From the NCBI GenBank assembly GCA_964615305.1, contig CAZTNA010000005.1:62001-126000 (forward strand): a stretch of DNA of 64,000 bases, in the 5' to 3' direction. Below are positions 8,809-17,338 of the stretch, piece by piece. The number at the start of each line of letters is the position of its first letter. The stretch's first letter is position 1. A program made the position numbers and the translations under genes. The DNA comes from Bog-950 sp964615305. GTDB taxonomy: Bacteria > Bacteroidota > Bacteroidia > Chitinophagales > LD1. Under the pieces are notes generated by a model. The model ran no database searches. It was not told the origin of the DNA and saw nothing but the letters and a program-made list of their open reading frames with translations.

Positions 8809-10479
8809 TTACCAAAACATAGCATAAAGCGCTACTAACAATCCGCAAATAATCAGGGCACCGGCTAAAAAAGAATTAGAAACCTTGAAAAGCGATGTGT
8901 CAACTTCCAGCGCATGGGCTTTGTGGCCGTTTGCATTTTCTATAATGCTGATAGCATACATGCCTGCTACGCAAAACATAAATACAATTCCCATTCTGTC
9001 AAGAAAAGGAATTTCAAAAACACCGGCTGAATTTGCCTTTGAAAAACCTATGGCTGCAACAGATGATAAATCTACTATGCCGGGCAAAAATTTAAGAAGC
9101 ACCGAAAACAAAAAACCACCCACTGTTGCAAACAGTGCTGCATTACTTGTAGTTTTTTTCCAAAAGAAACCCATAATGAACATGGCAAAGATACCAGGTG
9201 AAACGAAACCTGTGTATTCCTGAATGTAGTTCAATCCACCTTTGTCAATACCCAGAAAAGGAGCTATGATTACAGCCATAAGCATGGCCGCAACAACAGT
9301 TACTTTACCAATAAAAACCTGATTGGCTTCATCAGCATTTTTGTTTAGCACCTTCTTGTAAATGTCAAGGGTAAAAATAGTAGCTATAGAATTTGTCTTT
9401 CCTGCGAGCGAGGCAACTATGGCAGCAGTAAGTGCTGCAAAACTCAAACCCTTTAATCCCGCAGGCAGTAAATTTAGCAACACCGGATATGCTCTGTCAC
9501 CGGCAACCACGCCATCTGCATTAAGCATTTCGGTTTGAAAACCTCCTTGCTGATAAAGTACATAAGCCGCTATGCCCGGTAAAACAACAATAACGGGCAT
9601 CAACAATTTTAAAAATGCAGCAAACAATATTCCACTGCGGGCAGTTTGCAAATCGGCTCCTAATGCACGCTGAGTTATGTACTGGTTGCATCCCCAGTAA
9701 CTAAAGTTAGCAATCCACATACCGCCCAACAAAACAGTAAGGCCTGGTAAATCGAGATAATGAGGATTATCGCGTTGAAGAATCATGTGAAAGTGATCTC
9801 CGGCATGTTGTGTCATTAAATCAAAACCATTAAGCGCACCACTACTGCCAAATTTTTCTGCTACCAGATTAAGGGCAAGATAGGTAGTTACAAGCCCTCC
9901 TAACACTAAAAAGAAAACCTGAATTACATCTGTGTAACCTATCACCTTCATTCCCCCCAGGGTAATCACAATGGCAAAAATGGCCAGGCCATACATGCAC
10001 ATATCTAAGCTTAAACCCGATATGCTGCTTATAGCTAAAGCTCCTAAGAATAAAATAGAAGTAAGGTTTACTACCACGTAAAGTAACAACCAAAATACCG
10101 CCATTATCATAGCTACTGTGCCATTGAAACGTGTATGCAGAAACTGTGGCATGGTGTATATTTTGTTTTTCAAATACACCGGCATAAAAAACACAGCAAC
10201 AATAATGAGAGTAGCAGCAGCCATCCATTCGTAACTCGCTACAGCCAAGCCAAGATTAAATCCGGCACCACTCATGCCTATAAATTGTTCGGCTGAAATG
10301 TTTGAAGCAATTAACGATGCGCCTATTGCCCACCAGGTGAGCGAACCCTCGGCTAAAAAATAGTCTTTCGAATCAGCATTTGCAGACTTCTTTTTTGTGT
10401 AAATCCAAAAGCCGTAACCGACTACAACTAAAAAATAGAACAGAAAAACAACGTAATCGAGCGTGGCGAGTTGATTCAT
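8809..10479 (-). CDS. Sodium/solute symporter, SGLT-like (probable Na+/galactose or glucose symporter)
   Basis: A 556-residue inner-membrane protein with about 14 helices, of the SSS family. It resembles the Vibrio galactose transporter vSGLT closely. As I recall the vSGLT site, the sugar-contacting residues N64, Q69, E88, N260, Y263 and K294 correspond here to N60, Q65, E84, N258, Y261 and K291, within ASNISAEQFIG, SYEWMAA, WIANFSYWGCNQYITQR and FAAFLKLLMP. The start at 10479 is at the extreme N terminus of the family pattern. A GH27 alpha-galactosidase lies nearby, which fits uptake of released galactose. The sugar preference is inferred, not shown. Confidence 0.9.
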   Translation of the reverse strand: MNQLATLDYVVFLFYFLVVVGYGFWIYTKKKSANADSKDYFLAEGSLTWWAIGASLIASNISAEQFIGMSGAGFNLGLAVASYEWMAAATLIIVAVFFMPVYLKNKIYTMPQFLHTRFNGTVAMIMAVFWLLLYVVVNLTSILFLGALAISSISGLSLDMCMYGLAIFAIVITLGGMKVIGYTDVIQVFFLVLGGLVTTYLALNLVAEKFGSSGALNGFDLMTQHAGDHFHMILQRDNPHYLDLPGLTVLLGGMWIANFSYWGCNQYITQRALGADLQTARSGILFAAFLKLLMPVIVVLPGIAAYVLYQQGGFQTEMLNADGVVAGDRAYPVLLNLLPAGLKGLSFAALTAAIVASLAGKTNSIATIFTLDIYKKVLNKNADEANQVFIGKVTVVAAMLMAVIIAPFLGIDKGGLNYIQEYTGFVSPGIFAMFIMGFFWKKTTSNAALFATVGGFLFSVLLKFLPGIVDLSSVAAIGFSKANSAGVFEIPFLDRMGIVFMFCVAGMYAISIIENANGHKAHALEVDTSLFKVSNSFLAGALIICGLLVALYAMFW

Positions 10480-10488
10480 AAGTTTAAG

Positions 10489-10513
10489 TTGAAAGTTTGA
10501 ATTTGAAAGTTTA
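10489..10513. repeat. Short direct repeat of TTGAAAGTTTGAA type
   Basis: About two copies of a 13-bp unit (TTGAAAGTTTGAA, then TTTGAAAGTTTA) lie in the space between the symporter and cytochrome genes. They resemble the TTGAATT tandem at 51312-51338. They look like simple-sequence expansion. Confidence 0.5.
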
Positions 10514-10623
10514 TGGTGGAATTACAAATGCTGTGTTATGGCGGTTGGGTTTTATCAACAAAACAGATTTTGTTTGTTTCCTATTCCCTTATCAAGGATT
10601 TGCCGAACCAGTTATATTGCATC

Positions 10624-11019
10624 ATGACAAAAACTAAAATTGCTTTACTGCTTTCTATCATATATGTCGGCTTTGTTGCTGCGTCATACTCTCATTCATC
10701 TATGGCAAAACTAATGAAGCAAATGCTGGCTTATATAAAAAACGAAAAAACACGGATTGATAACAACCAACCTATACTTGCTTTTCCTTTTAGTATTCAG
10801 AAATTGAACAAAGCAAAAGTGCACAAGGGGAAAAAGATCTCTGAAAACCATCAACAATACATGGATGATTTTTCAAAAGAGTTAAATGTATACGAGTCAT
10901 CTACAGACCCCACATTACGAAAATCTGCATTTAATTCACTGGTAAGTAGTTGTGTTAGCTGCCACAAGCACGAATGCCCGGGACCAATACCGGTTATAGA
11001 GAAACAATTTGTTAGATAG
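10624..11019 (+). CDS. Small c-type cytochrome with C-terminal haem motif
   Basis: A 131-residue protein starting at the ATG at 10624 (MTKTKIALLL); the frame is open further upstream but without a plausible start. The N terminus is a signal peptide or anchor (IALLLSIIYVGFVAA). A single covalent-haem motif CVSCH is at residues 110-114, near the C terminus as in the four-helix cytochrome c' fold, and the preceding region is helical. It should be periplasmic and bind one haem. The function (electron carrier or gas sensor) is not clear. It converges on the DUF4249 gene with no gap. Confidence 0.75.
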   Translation: MTKTKIALLLSIIYVGFVAASYSHSSMAKLMKQMLAYIKNEKTRIDNNQPILAFPFSIQKLNKAKVHKGKKISENHQQYMDDFSKELNVYESSTDPTLRKSAFNSLVSSCVSCHKHECPGPIPVIEKQFVR

Positions 11020-11802
11020 TTACTGAACAATTAGTGAATTTCCTTTTACAGCGTGTGCTGTAAAGTACCCCAATGCAGCAGGTGTAAACACTGGATCTGG
11101 GTTAGCGGGAGCTGCCGATGCTCCTAGGTTACCTTGGTTCAAATCTAACTGGCGAAAGTAATTGTAAACGTGTTCATCTAAACTCCACAACTCAGTAACT
11201 AGTGTGTCGCCAACTGCCAGGTCATGATCGGGTATATTGAAGTCTCGGATTTTTCCATCCCACAGCAAATCAGAATATATGTTGTAGTTGCCCGAGTTGA
11301 CATTAAATACACGGTAAAAATTTCTTACGCCTGCAGGGTCGCGCACAAACATCTCGGCTTCTAATTCTGTTTCTCCGCTTAATTTCACTTCCGGTGTTAC
11401 TATTACAGAGTCAATATCAACCGGTGGGTGCATTTTACAAATGGATGTGTAGGTGTTGCCTTCGGCAGTTACGTCTAACCTGTAGGTTCTGCCTACAGTG
11501 CCTTGTATAAAATTAGTTTGGTACACACCCGCCAATCCTGTTTCTGTCAGTGTATCTGTATTCCCGGCATCATCGCTAATAATCACCATGGCAGAAGGCA
11601 CGCCTTCAAACTGATTGTTCTCAGAATACACACGCGATTTGGTAACACCTACAAAGTAGGGTCCGGGCTTATCGCTTACCCAGCCTTCAATGACTAATTG
11701 CGGATCCGAATTTTTCAATTTCAAATCAATTTTTTCGCTGCATGATGTATGTACAAGCGCAGCAAAAATTACCCATGTGGTTATTCTGAAAGTATTTTTC
11801 AT
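11020..11802 (-). CDS. DUF4249 outer-membrane-associated protein
   Basis: A 260-residue protein with an N-terminal signal sequence and a cysteine at position 21 (VHTSC), which makes it a probable lipoprotein although the lipobox is not ideal. LVIEGWVSDKPGPYFVGVTKS and the beta-rich body, with AMVIISDDAGNTDTL and YRLDVTAEGNTYTS, match DUF4249, a family found next to TonB-dependent receptors in Bacteroidota. It follows the receptor gene with two bases between and is surely co-transcribed. By position it may act like SusD, as a surface partner of the receptor, but this is inference. Confidence 0.85.
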   Translation of the reverse strand: MKNTFRITTWVIFAALVHTSCSEKIDLKLKNSDPQLVIEGWVSDKPGPYFVGVTKSRVYSENNQFEGVPSAMVIISDDAGNTDTLTETGLAGVYQTNFIQGTVGRTYRLDVTAEGNTYTSICKMHPPVDIDSVIVTPEVKLSGETELEAEMFVRDPAGVRNFYRVFNVNSGNYNIYSDLLWDGKIRDFNIPDHDLAVGDTLVTELWSLDEHVYNYFRQLDLNQGNLGASAAPANPDPVFTPAALGYFTAHAVKGNSLIVQ

Positions 11803-11804
11803 AG

Positions 11805-14153
11805 TTATTTAGCTTTCTTTTTCGCAGGTGGAACACTGAACTTGAAATTGTAAGTAATTGAAGGAACTATACGAAACAGATAAGTTTTTTCTGCGTATGT
11901 GCTGCCGTTATCGTAATCAACTTTAAAATCTATGCTGTAAGCATTTTTATAAGCATAGGTGTTGTAGATGCTTACGTTTAAGTCGTGTTCCCAAGTCTTT
12001 CGCTTTTTTAAAACAAACGTTGCACCTATGTCTAAACGATGGTAAGACGGGAATCGATCTTGATTTCTATCACCATACAAAGGCACTATTTCTCCGTTCA
12101 AAACATACTTGCCTATTGGGTACGTTACGGCATTTCCGGTATAATAAATCCAGGTGGCTGATACGTTAATACGCGGAGTTATATCGTACATCAATACTAT
12201 ACTCAAATCGTGCGTGCGGTCGTAGCGTGACGGAAACCATGTATTACGGTTTATATCTGTAAACTTTCTTTCGCTTTTCGAAAATGTATAACTGATCCAT
12301 CCGGTAAATTTTCCGGCTTTCTTTTTAAAGAAAAACTCGGCACCATAACATCGCCCTATACCAAACAACAACTGATTTTCCACCGTTTCATTTGCCCGTA
12401 ATGTTGCTCCGTTTTTATAATCAATCTGATTTTGCATCCATTTAAAATAGCCCTCTACAGAAAGCTCAAACATGTCTTTATAGAAATTTACAAAGTAGCC
12501 GCCACTCACCTGATCAACTATTTGTGGTTTAACATTATTAGTTGTAAGTATCCAGCGGTCGGTGGGAAACGAAGTGGTAGTGTTAGACAGTTGATGAACA
12601 TTTTGTACATTTCGCGAATACGCAGCTTTAAAACTCATGCTTGGATAAAAATTGTAACTAAGCGAAACACGCGGCTCCGGGTTTACATAGGTTTTGCCAA
12701 ACTTGCCTAATGGCAATTGAAAAGTATCTATCTGTTCTTCATTAGGGAAACGGTAGTATTTCCCCGGCCCTGTTTGCGAAAACACAGACAAACGAATACC
12801 ATAATTAATATTCAGTTTGTTCCAAAGAGACACCTCATGCTGAGCGTACACGGCATTTTCCCAACCATAACTTTTAGAAAGTTTTAGATTGCCAATACGC
12901 GCTGTGTCTTGTGAAGTAACTTGCCCGGGTACAATGGTGTGAAATGTGCTTACAAAGCCAAATTTGAATTTGTGTTTCGAGTTCAGGTAAAAATCCAAAT
13001 CTTCTTTAATCGTAAAATCACGAACTTGTGATCTTACGTCAATGCTGGCTACATTTATACCAATGGTATAGTTAAATTCATTGTAAACAAACGATGCGTT
13101 CGAAAAAAGTTTATCGCTAATAATATGATTCCAGCGCAGGGTAGCAGTAGCATTGCCATAGATAATGCTAAACCGATCCTGAAAGCCGAATTTGTCCTGT
13201 CCGAAATAACCGGAAAGAAAAATGCGGTCGCGTTTACCAATACGGTAGTTTGCTTTCGCATTTACATCATAAAAAAACAGGATGCTCTTTTTTAGTTGTT
13301 CTTTTTTCGACAGTTTTAGAAACAAATCGGCATACGTTCTTCGTCCGGTTACAATAAACGAGCCTTTATCTTTTACAATAGGGCCCTCAATATTTAACCG
13401 AGATGAAATTAGTCCGATACCGCCCCCAATTACATACTCCTGATTATTGCCTTCCTTCATTTTTATGTCGAGCACGCTTGCAGCACGTCCACCGTATTCA
13501 GCCGGCATGTTGCCTTTATAAAGAGTAGCATCTTTAATGGCATCGTTATTAAAAACTGAAAAAAAACCAAGCATGTGCGATGCGTTGTAAACAGTAGCTT
13601 CATCGAGCAATACCAGATTTTGATCATTACTGCTTCCCCGTACATAAAAGCCGCTGTTGCCTTCGGAAGCAGGCTGTACTCCGGGTAACAATTGAATTGT
13701 TTTCAGCAAGTCCTTTTCGCCAAACAGTACCGGTATTTTTTCAAGCTGTTTTATATCAAGCTTTACAGCGCTAACTTCTGCACTCGTAATGTTTTCATCT
13801 TTTCTTGAGGCTTTTATTTCCACTTCTTTTAATGCTTTGCTGGCAGGCAACAGCGAAACGTTTAAAGTTTGTTTCTTAGCAGAGTCAAGGGTAACGGTAT
13901 AGTCATTATAACCAACGTAACGAACCGTAATTTGCTTCTTAGTTGTCGGTATAGTAAGTGAAAAAAAACCGTAAGCATTTGTAACAGTGCCTATTCCGGT
14001 TGTGTCGGGTAAAAAAATGGTGGCGCCAATAAGTTCTTCTCCGGTTTTAGAGTCTTTAATGGTTCCACTAACAGTAAAACGATCTTGCTTTGATTGAGAG
14101 CGAACAAATGCCGAACTAAACACCAGCAGAAGGAACAATAATTTTTTAGGCAT
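11805..14153 (-). CDS. TonB-dependent outer membrane receptor with CarboxypepD_reg domain
   Basis: A 782-residue protein. In order: a signal peptide ending AFVRSQ, a carboxypeptidase-regulatory-like domain (about 25-105, GTIKDSKTGEELIGATIFLP), a plug domain (about 130-235, LPGVQPASEGNSGFYVRG and YKGNMPAEYGGRAASVLDIK) and a beta-barrel to the C terminus. It should bind and import a substrate across the outer membrane with energy from TonB/ExbBD. It is the first gene of a two-gene unit with DUF4249, and is divergent from the GH27 gene with 119 bases between them. This makes a galactoside a possible ligand, though siderophore or peptide uptake cannot be excluded. Confidence 0.9.
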   Translation of the reverse strand: MPKKLLFLLLVFSSAFVRSQSKQDRFTVSGTIKDSKTGEELIGATIFLPDTTGIGTVTNAYGFFSLTIPTTKKQITVRYVGYNDYTVTLDSAKKQTLNVSLLPASKALKEVEIKASRKDENITSAEVSAVKLDIKQLEKIPVLFGEKDLLKTIQLLPGVQPASEGNSGFYVRGSSNDQNLVLLDEATVYNASHMLGFFSVFNNDAIKDATLYKGNMPAEYGGRAASVLDIKMKEGNNQEYVIGGGIGLISSRLNIEGPIVKDKGSFIVTGRRTYADLFLKLSKKEQLKKSILFFYDVNAKANYRIGKRDRIFLSGYFGQDKFGFQDRFSIIYGNATATLRWNHIISDKLFSNASFVYNEFNYTIGINVASIDVRSQVRDFTIKEDLDFYLNSKHKFKFGFVSTFHTIVPGQVTSQDTARIGNLKLSKSYGWENAVYAQHEVSLWNKLNINYGIRLSVFSQTGPGKYYRFPNEEQIDTFQLPLGKFGKTYVNPEPRVSLSYNFYPSMSFKAAYSRNVQNVHQLSNTTTSFPTDRWILTTNNVKPQIVDQVSGGYFVNFYKDMFELSVEGYFKWMQNQIDYKNGATLRANETVENQLLFGIGRCYGAEFFFKKKAGKFTGWISYTFSKSERKFTDINRNTWFPSRYDRTHDLSIVLMYDITPRINVSATWIYYTGNAVTYPIGKYVLNGEIVPLYGDRNQDRFPSYHRLDIGATFVLKKRKTWEHDLNVSIYNTYAYKNAYSIDFKVDYDNGSTYAEKTYLFRIVPSITYNFKFSVPPAKKKAK

Positions 14154-14272
14154 TAAATATTTTATGTATTACAAATCAAAGAATTGTTACGTCTTATTAA
14201 TCTTGCTTAGTAGTAGCAAATACCAATTGAAACGCTTTTTTTGATTCTTATTGTATTTCAAAATCAAATTTC

Positions 14273-15742
14273 ATGAAAAGATTAGTGGCTGTTTTTTTAT
14301 GTCTGATGTCTATCCAAACATTTTCACAAGCTGATAAATTGTATGTAGGGCCGCCTGTTTTTCATGGAGCAAAAATTACCGGAAATTTCCCCAACACAGA
14401 TTTTCTGTTTACAGTTCCCGCAACCGGTGAACGTCCAATTACGTTTTTTGCAAAAAACCTGCCCGCAGGGTTAAATCTCGAAGCCACTTCGGGTATAATA
14501 AAGGGTGTGGTAAAAACACCAGGTAAATACAAGGTGAAAATTATAGCCAGTAATGCTGCCGGAAAAGCTGAGCAGGATATTACAATTGATATTGGCGATA
14601 AACTATGCCTAACCCCCCCAATGGGATGGAACAGTTGGAATGTATTTACAAATACACTTGATGAAAAAATGGTGATAGAAATGGCCGATGCAATGGTAAG
14701 CACAGGCATGCGTGATTTAGGTTATCAATACATAAACATGGACGACTTTTGGCATGACTCTACACGAGCTGCTGACGGCAAACCGGTAGCCAACCCTCAA
14801 AAGTTTCCACATGGTATTAAGTGGCTTTCAGATTATGTGCACTCCAAAGGCTTAAAGCTTGGTATCTATTCAGATGCTGGCGACAAAACTTGCGGCAGGT
14901 GTTTTGGTGGTTTTCAACATGAAGAAATTGACGCTAAACAATACGCTGAATGGGATGTGGATTTACTGAAATACGATTTTTGTTTTGTGCCATGGAAGAA
15001 AAAGGAAGCACTTAGCAGGTATAAAAAAATGGGTGATGCATTAAAAGGAAGTGGCAGAAGTATTACCTACAGCTTGTGCAATTGGGGATTGTTTAAACCA
15101 TGGAAATGGGGCGTTAGCGTAGGTGGGCACTACTGGCGCACAACACCAGATATTATTGATATATGGAAAGGAGGACCAATTTGGTACGGCAGTTTCATGA
15201 AAATTTTGAACCGACAAACCAAGTTACATAAATACGCAAGCCCGGGTGGGTGGAATGACCCAGATATGATGATTGTAGGAAACTATGGTACCGGTAAAGC
15301 TACCGGGGGCGGAGGCAAGTACAAGGGAATGACTGATGAAGAGTATCAAACCCACATGAGTTTATGGTGTATGCTTAATGCGCCATTGCTTAGTAGTTGC
15401 GACCTCAGAAATATGAACGAGGCCACAAAGAATATTTTACTTAATGCTGAAATTATTGCCATCAATCAAGATGTGCTAGGTGCGCAAGCGCAGTTGGTTG
15501 CATCTAAAGGGGCAGTTAAAGTGTATAAGAAGAATCTAGAAAGTGGTGATATAGCGGTTGCAATATTCAATTCTTCAAATTCTCAGAAGAAATTTGAAAT
15601 AAGCTCCTCTGCGCTTGAACTAACCGGCTCTTACACCGTTCGCGATGTTTGGCAACACAAAGATGCAGGTGTAATAGACCGTCTTGTATCGTGTAACCTT
15701 TCTCCTCACCAAACAGTTGTTTTAAGGCTGAAACAGAAATAA
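14273..15742 (+). CDS. Alpha-galactosidase, glycoside hydrolase family 27
   Basis: A 489-residue secreted enzyme. After the signal peptide (ends TFSQA) comes a putative-Ig (He_PIG-type) domain at about 25-108, then the GH27 (beta/alpha)8 barrel from LTPPMGWNSWNVF (113) and a C-terminal beta domain. The barrel carries YINMDDFW, GIYSDAGDKTC, LLKYDFC with the nucleophile D235, and GHYWRTTPDI with the acid/base D293. It should release terminal alpha-galactose (or alpha-N-acetylgalactosamine) in the periplasm or outside. An SGLT-like symporter and a TonB receptor nearby would handle the products. No T9SS sorting domain is present. Confidence 0.95.
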   Translation: MKRLVAVFLCLMSIQTFSQADKLYVGPPVFHGAKITGNFPNTDFLFTVPATGERPITFFAKNLPAGLNLEATSGIIKGVVKTPGKYKVKIIASNAAGKAEQDITIDIGDKLCLTPPMGWNSWNVFTNTLDEKMVIEMADAMVSTGMRDLGYQYINMDDFWHDSTRAADGKPVANPQKFPHGIKWLSDYVHSKGLKLGIYSDAGDKTCGRCFGGFQHEEIDAKQYAEWDVDLLKYDFCFVPWKKKEALSRYKKMGDALKGSGRSITYSLCNWGLFKPWKWGVSVGGHYWRTTPDIIDIWKGGPIWYGSFMKILNRQTKLHKYASPGGWNDPDMMIVGNYGTGKATGGGGKYKGMTDEEYQTHMSLWCMLNAPLLSSCDLRNMNEATKNILLNAEIIAINQDVLGAQAQLVASKGAVKVYKKNLESGDIAVAIFNSSNSQKKFEISSSALELTGSYTVRDVWQHKDAGVIDRLVSCNLSPHQTVVLRLKQK

Positions 15743-15842
15743 CAACGTGTTTAGAAAGCATGAACAACATCTCCCATTGCCAAGCTACTTGGTAAACAAT
15801 TTTTGAAGAATAAAAGTTAGACAAACCGATTAACTACAACCT

Positions 15843-15871
15843 AAAAAAACAGCCGGTATTTCCACCGGCTG
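15843..15871 (-). terminator. Intrinsic terminator of the RND efflux operon
   Basis: A perfect 8-bp stem (CAGCCGGT/ACCGGCTG, 15850-15857 and 15864-15871) with a 6-base loop. On the minus strand it is followed directly by a run of seven T. It lies about 43 bases after the stop of the outer membrane factor gene. On the plus strand only a weak CTTTAT follows, so it mainly serves the leftward operon. Confidence 0.85.
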
Positions 15872-15913
15872 CTTTATATCACGTTGTTCAATGGTCACAA
15901 TTTCGCACCCGCA

Positions 15914-17338
15914 TCATCTCCATCCACCGCCCAATGCTTTGTAGATGTTTATCTCGGCATTGAGTTGCTTCTTTTTTATTTCAATCAACTCCATTTTGCT
16001 TTCGAGTGCCTCGCGCTGGGTTAGCAACACCTCTACATAATCAGCACGGGCAGAGTTAAACAAGCTGCCCGAAATATTTACTGACTGATTCAGGATATCA
16101 ACTTCATTGTTTTTTGTAGAGAAACTTTTTGTGTAGTTGTCAATGCCGGCTAGTTCATTTTGCACTTCCGTAAATGCTTTCAGAATTGTTTGCTCGTATT
16201 TAAAAACTGCCTGCACTTGCTTGGCACGCGAAGTTTTGTAAGCTGCCACCAATGCATTGCGGTTAATCAACGGAGCCACCATATCAGCAAACACGTTGTA
16301 AACAAGCGACCATGGGTTAAACCATACTGCCGGGTTAAACGCCTGAAAACCTGCTGCTGCTGATAGTTTAAACTGAGGATAAAAATTTGCCTTCGCCACT
16401 TTTACATCGAGTTTGTTAGCGGCTAACTCGCGCTCAGCCTGTCTGATATCAGGACGGTTTTCTAACAGTTGGCTGGGCACACCTGTCGCTATAGAATCAA
16501 ACACAGTGTTATTAAACGAAGCGTCATTGCGCGTAATTGGAGAAGGGAAACGACCCGTAAGAAAATTGATTCTGTTTTCAGTTTCGGTAATCTGTTGCTG
16601 AATGTCGTATTGCAGATTTTTGGTGTTTAGCAACTGTGCTTCGAACCGGTTAACTGCTAACTGTGTAACACGTGCAGCATCTTTTTGCTGCTTTACAATG
16701 TTGAGCGCGTTTTGCTGTATGTCAATATTCTTTCGGATTATATCTAACTGGTTGTCCAATGCTATTAACTCGTAGTACGAATTGGCGATTTCAGAAATCA
16801 GGTTGGTAACCGCAAAATTTCTGCCTTCTATGCTGGCAAGATACCGTGCTACGGCAGCATTCTTGGCGTTTCGTAACTTTTTGTAAACGTCAAGTTCCCA
16901 CGAAAACACGGCACTAACCATAAAGTCGCCAATGTATTTTGGCTTGCTACCGCTTTCTTTCCAGGCATCTTCACTTTGTCCGTCCCAAGAGTATTTGCTC
17001 GAACGATCCGCTCCGGCACCTAATTGAATACCACCGTAGGGAAGATACTCGCCCTTTTTGGCTCTTACTTCACTTCTTGCAATCTCTATCTCTTGCAGCG
17101 TAATATTCAATTCCTGATTATTGCGTAATGCAGTGTCAATGAGTGATACAAGGTTCGGATCTGTAAAGTAGTTTCTCCAAACAACTTTTGCGCTGTTAAC
17201 TGTATCAAGCGAACTATTAAAACTTGCCGGCACCGTTTTGTTTTCGGTGCGTATAGGTTCTTTAAATAGTTTGCAACCGTATGTCTGTAGCAGAATTAAG
17301 GCTATGGCTATATGTTTAATGATTGTTCTGATCTCCAT
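15914..17338 (-). CDS. RND efflux outer membrane factor, TolC/NodT-type lipoprotein
   Basis: A 474-residue protein. The N terminus has a lipobox ending in C22 (LLQTYGC), so it is lipid-anchored as NodT/OprM proteins are. The two OEP repeats are visible as long helices, with RPDIRQAERELAANKLDVKVAKANFYPQ marking the conserved second repeat. It forms the trimeric exit duct across the outer membrane for the pump encoded just upstream. Its start overlaps the end of the pump gene by 23 bases, and the operon terminator follows. Confidence 0.93.
   Translation of the reverse strand: MEIRTIIKHIAIALILLQTYGCKLFKEPIRTENKTVPASFNSSLDTVNSAKVVWRNYFTDPNLVSLIDTALRNNQELNITLQEIEIARSEVRAKKGEYLPYGGIQLGAGADRSSKYSWDGQSEDAWKESGSKPKYIGDFMVSAVFSWELDVYKKLRNAKNAAVARYLASIEGRNFAVTNLISEIANSYYELIALDNQLDIIRKNIDIQQNALNIVKQQKDAARVTQLAVNRFEAQLLNTKNLQYDIQQQITETENRINFLTGRFPSPITRNDASFNNTVFDSIATGVPSQLLENRPDIRQAERELAANKLDVKVAKANFYPQFKLSAAAGFQAFNPAVWFNPWSLVYNVFADMVAPLINRNALVAAYKTSRAKQVQAVFKYEQTILKAFTEVQNELAGIDNYTKSFSTKNNEVDILNQSVNISGSLFNSARADYVEVLLTQREALESKMELIEIKKKQLNAEINIYKALGGGWR

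Noticed and set aside
14240..14268. Inverted repeat TTTGATT/AATCAAA before the GH27 gene
   Set aside because: Only 7 AT-rich pairs with a 15-base loop; this is expected by chance in such sequence.
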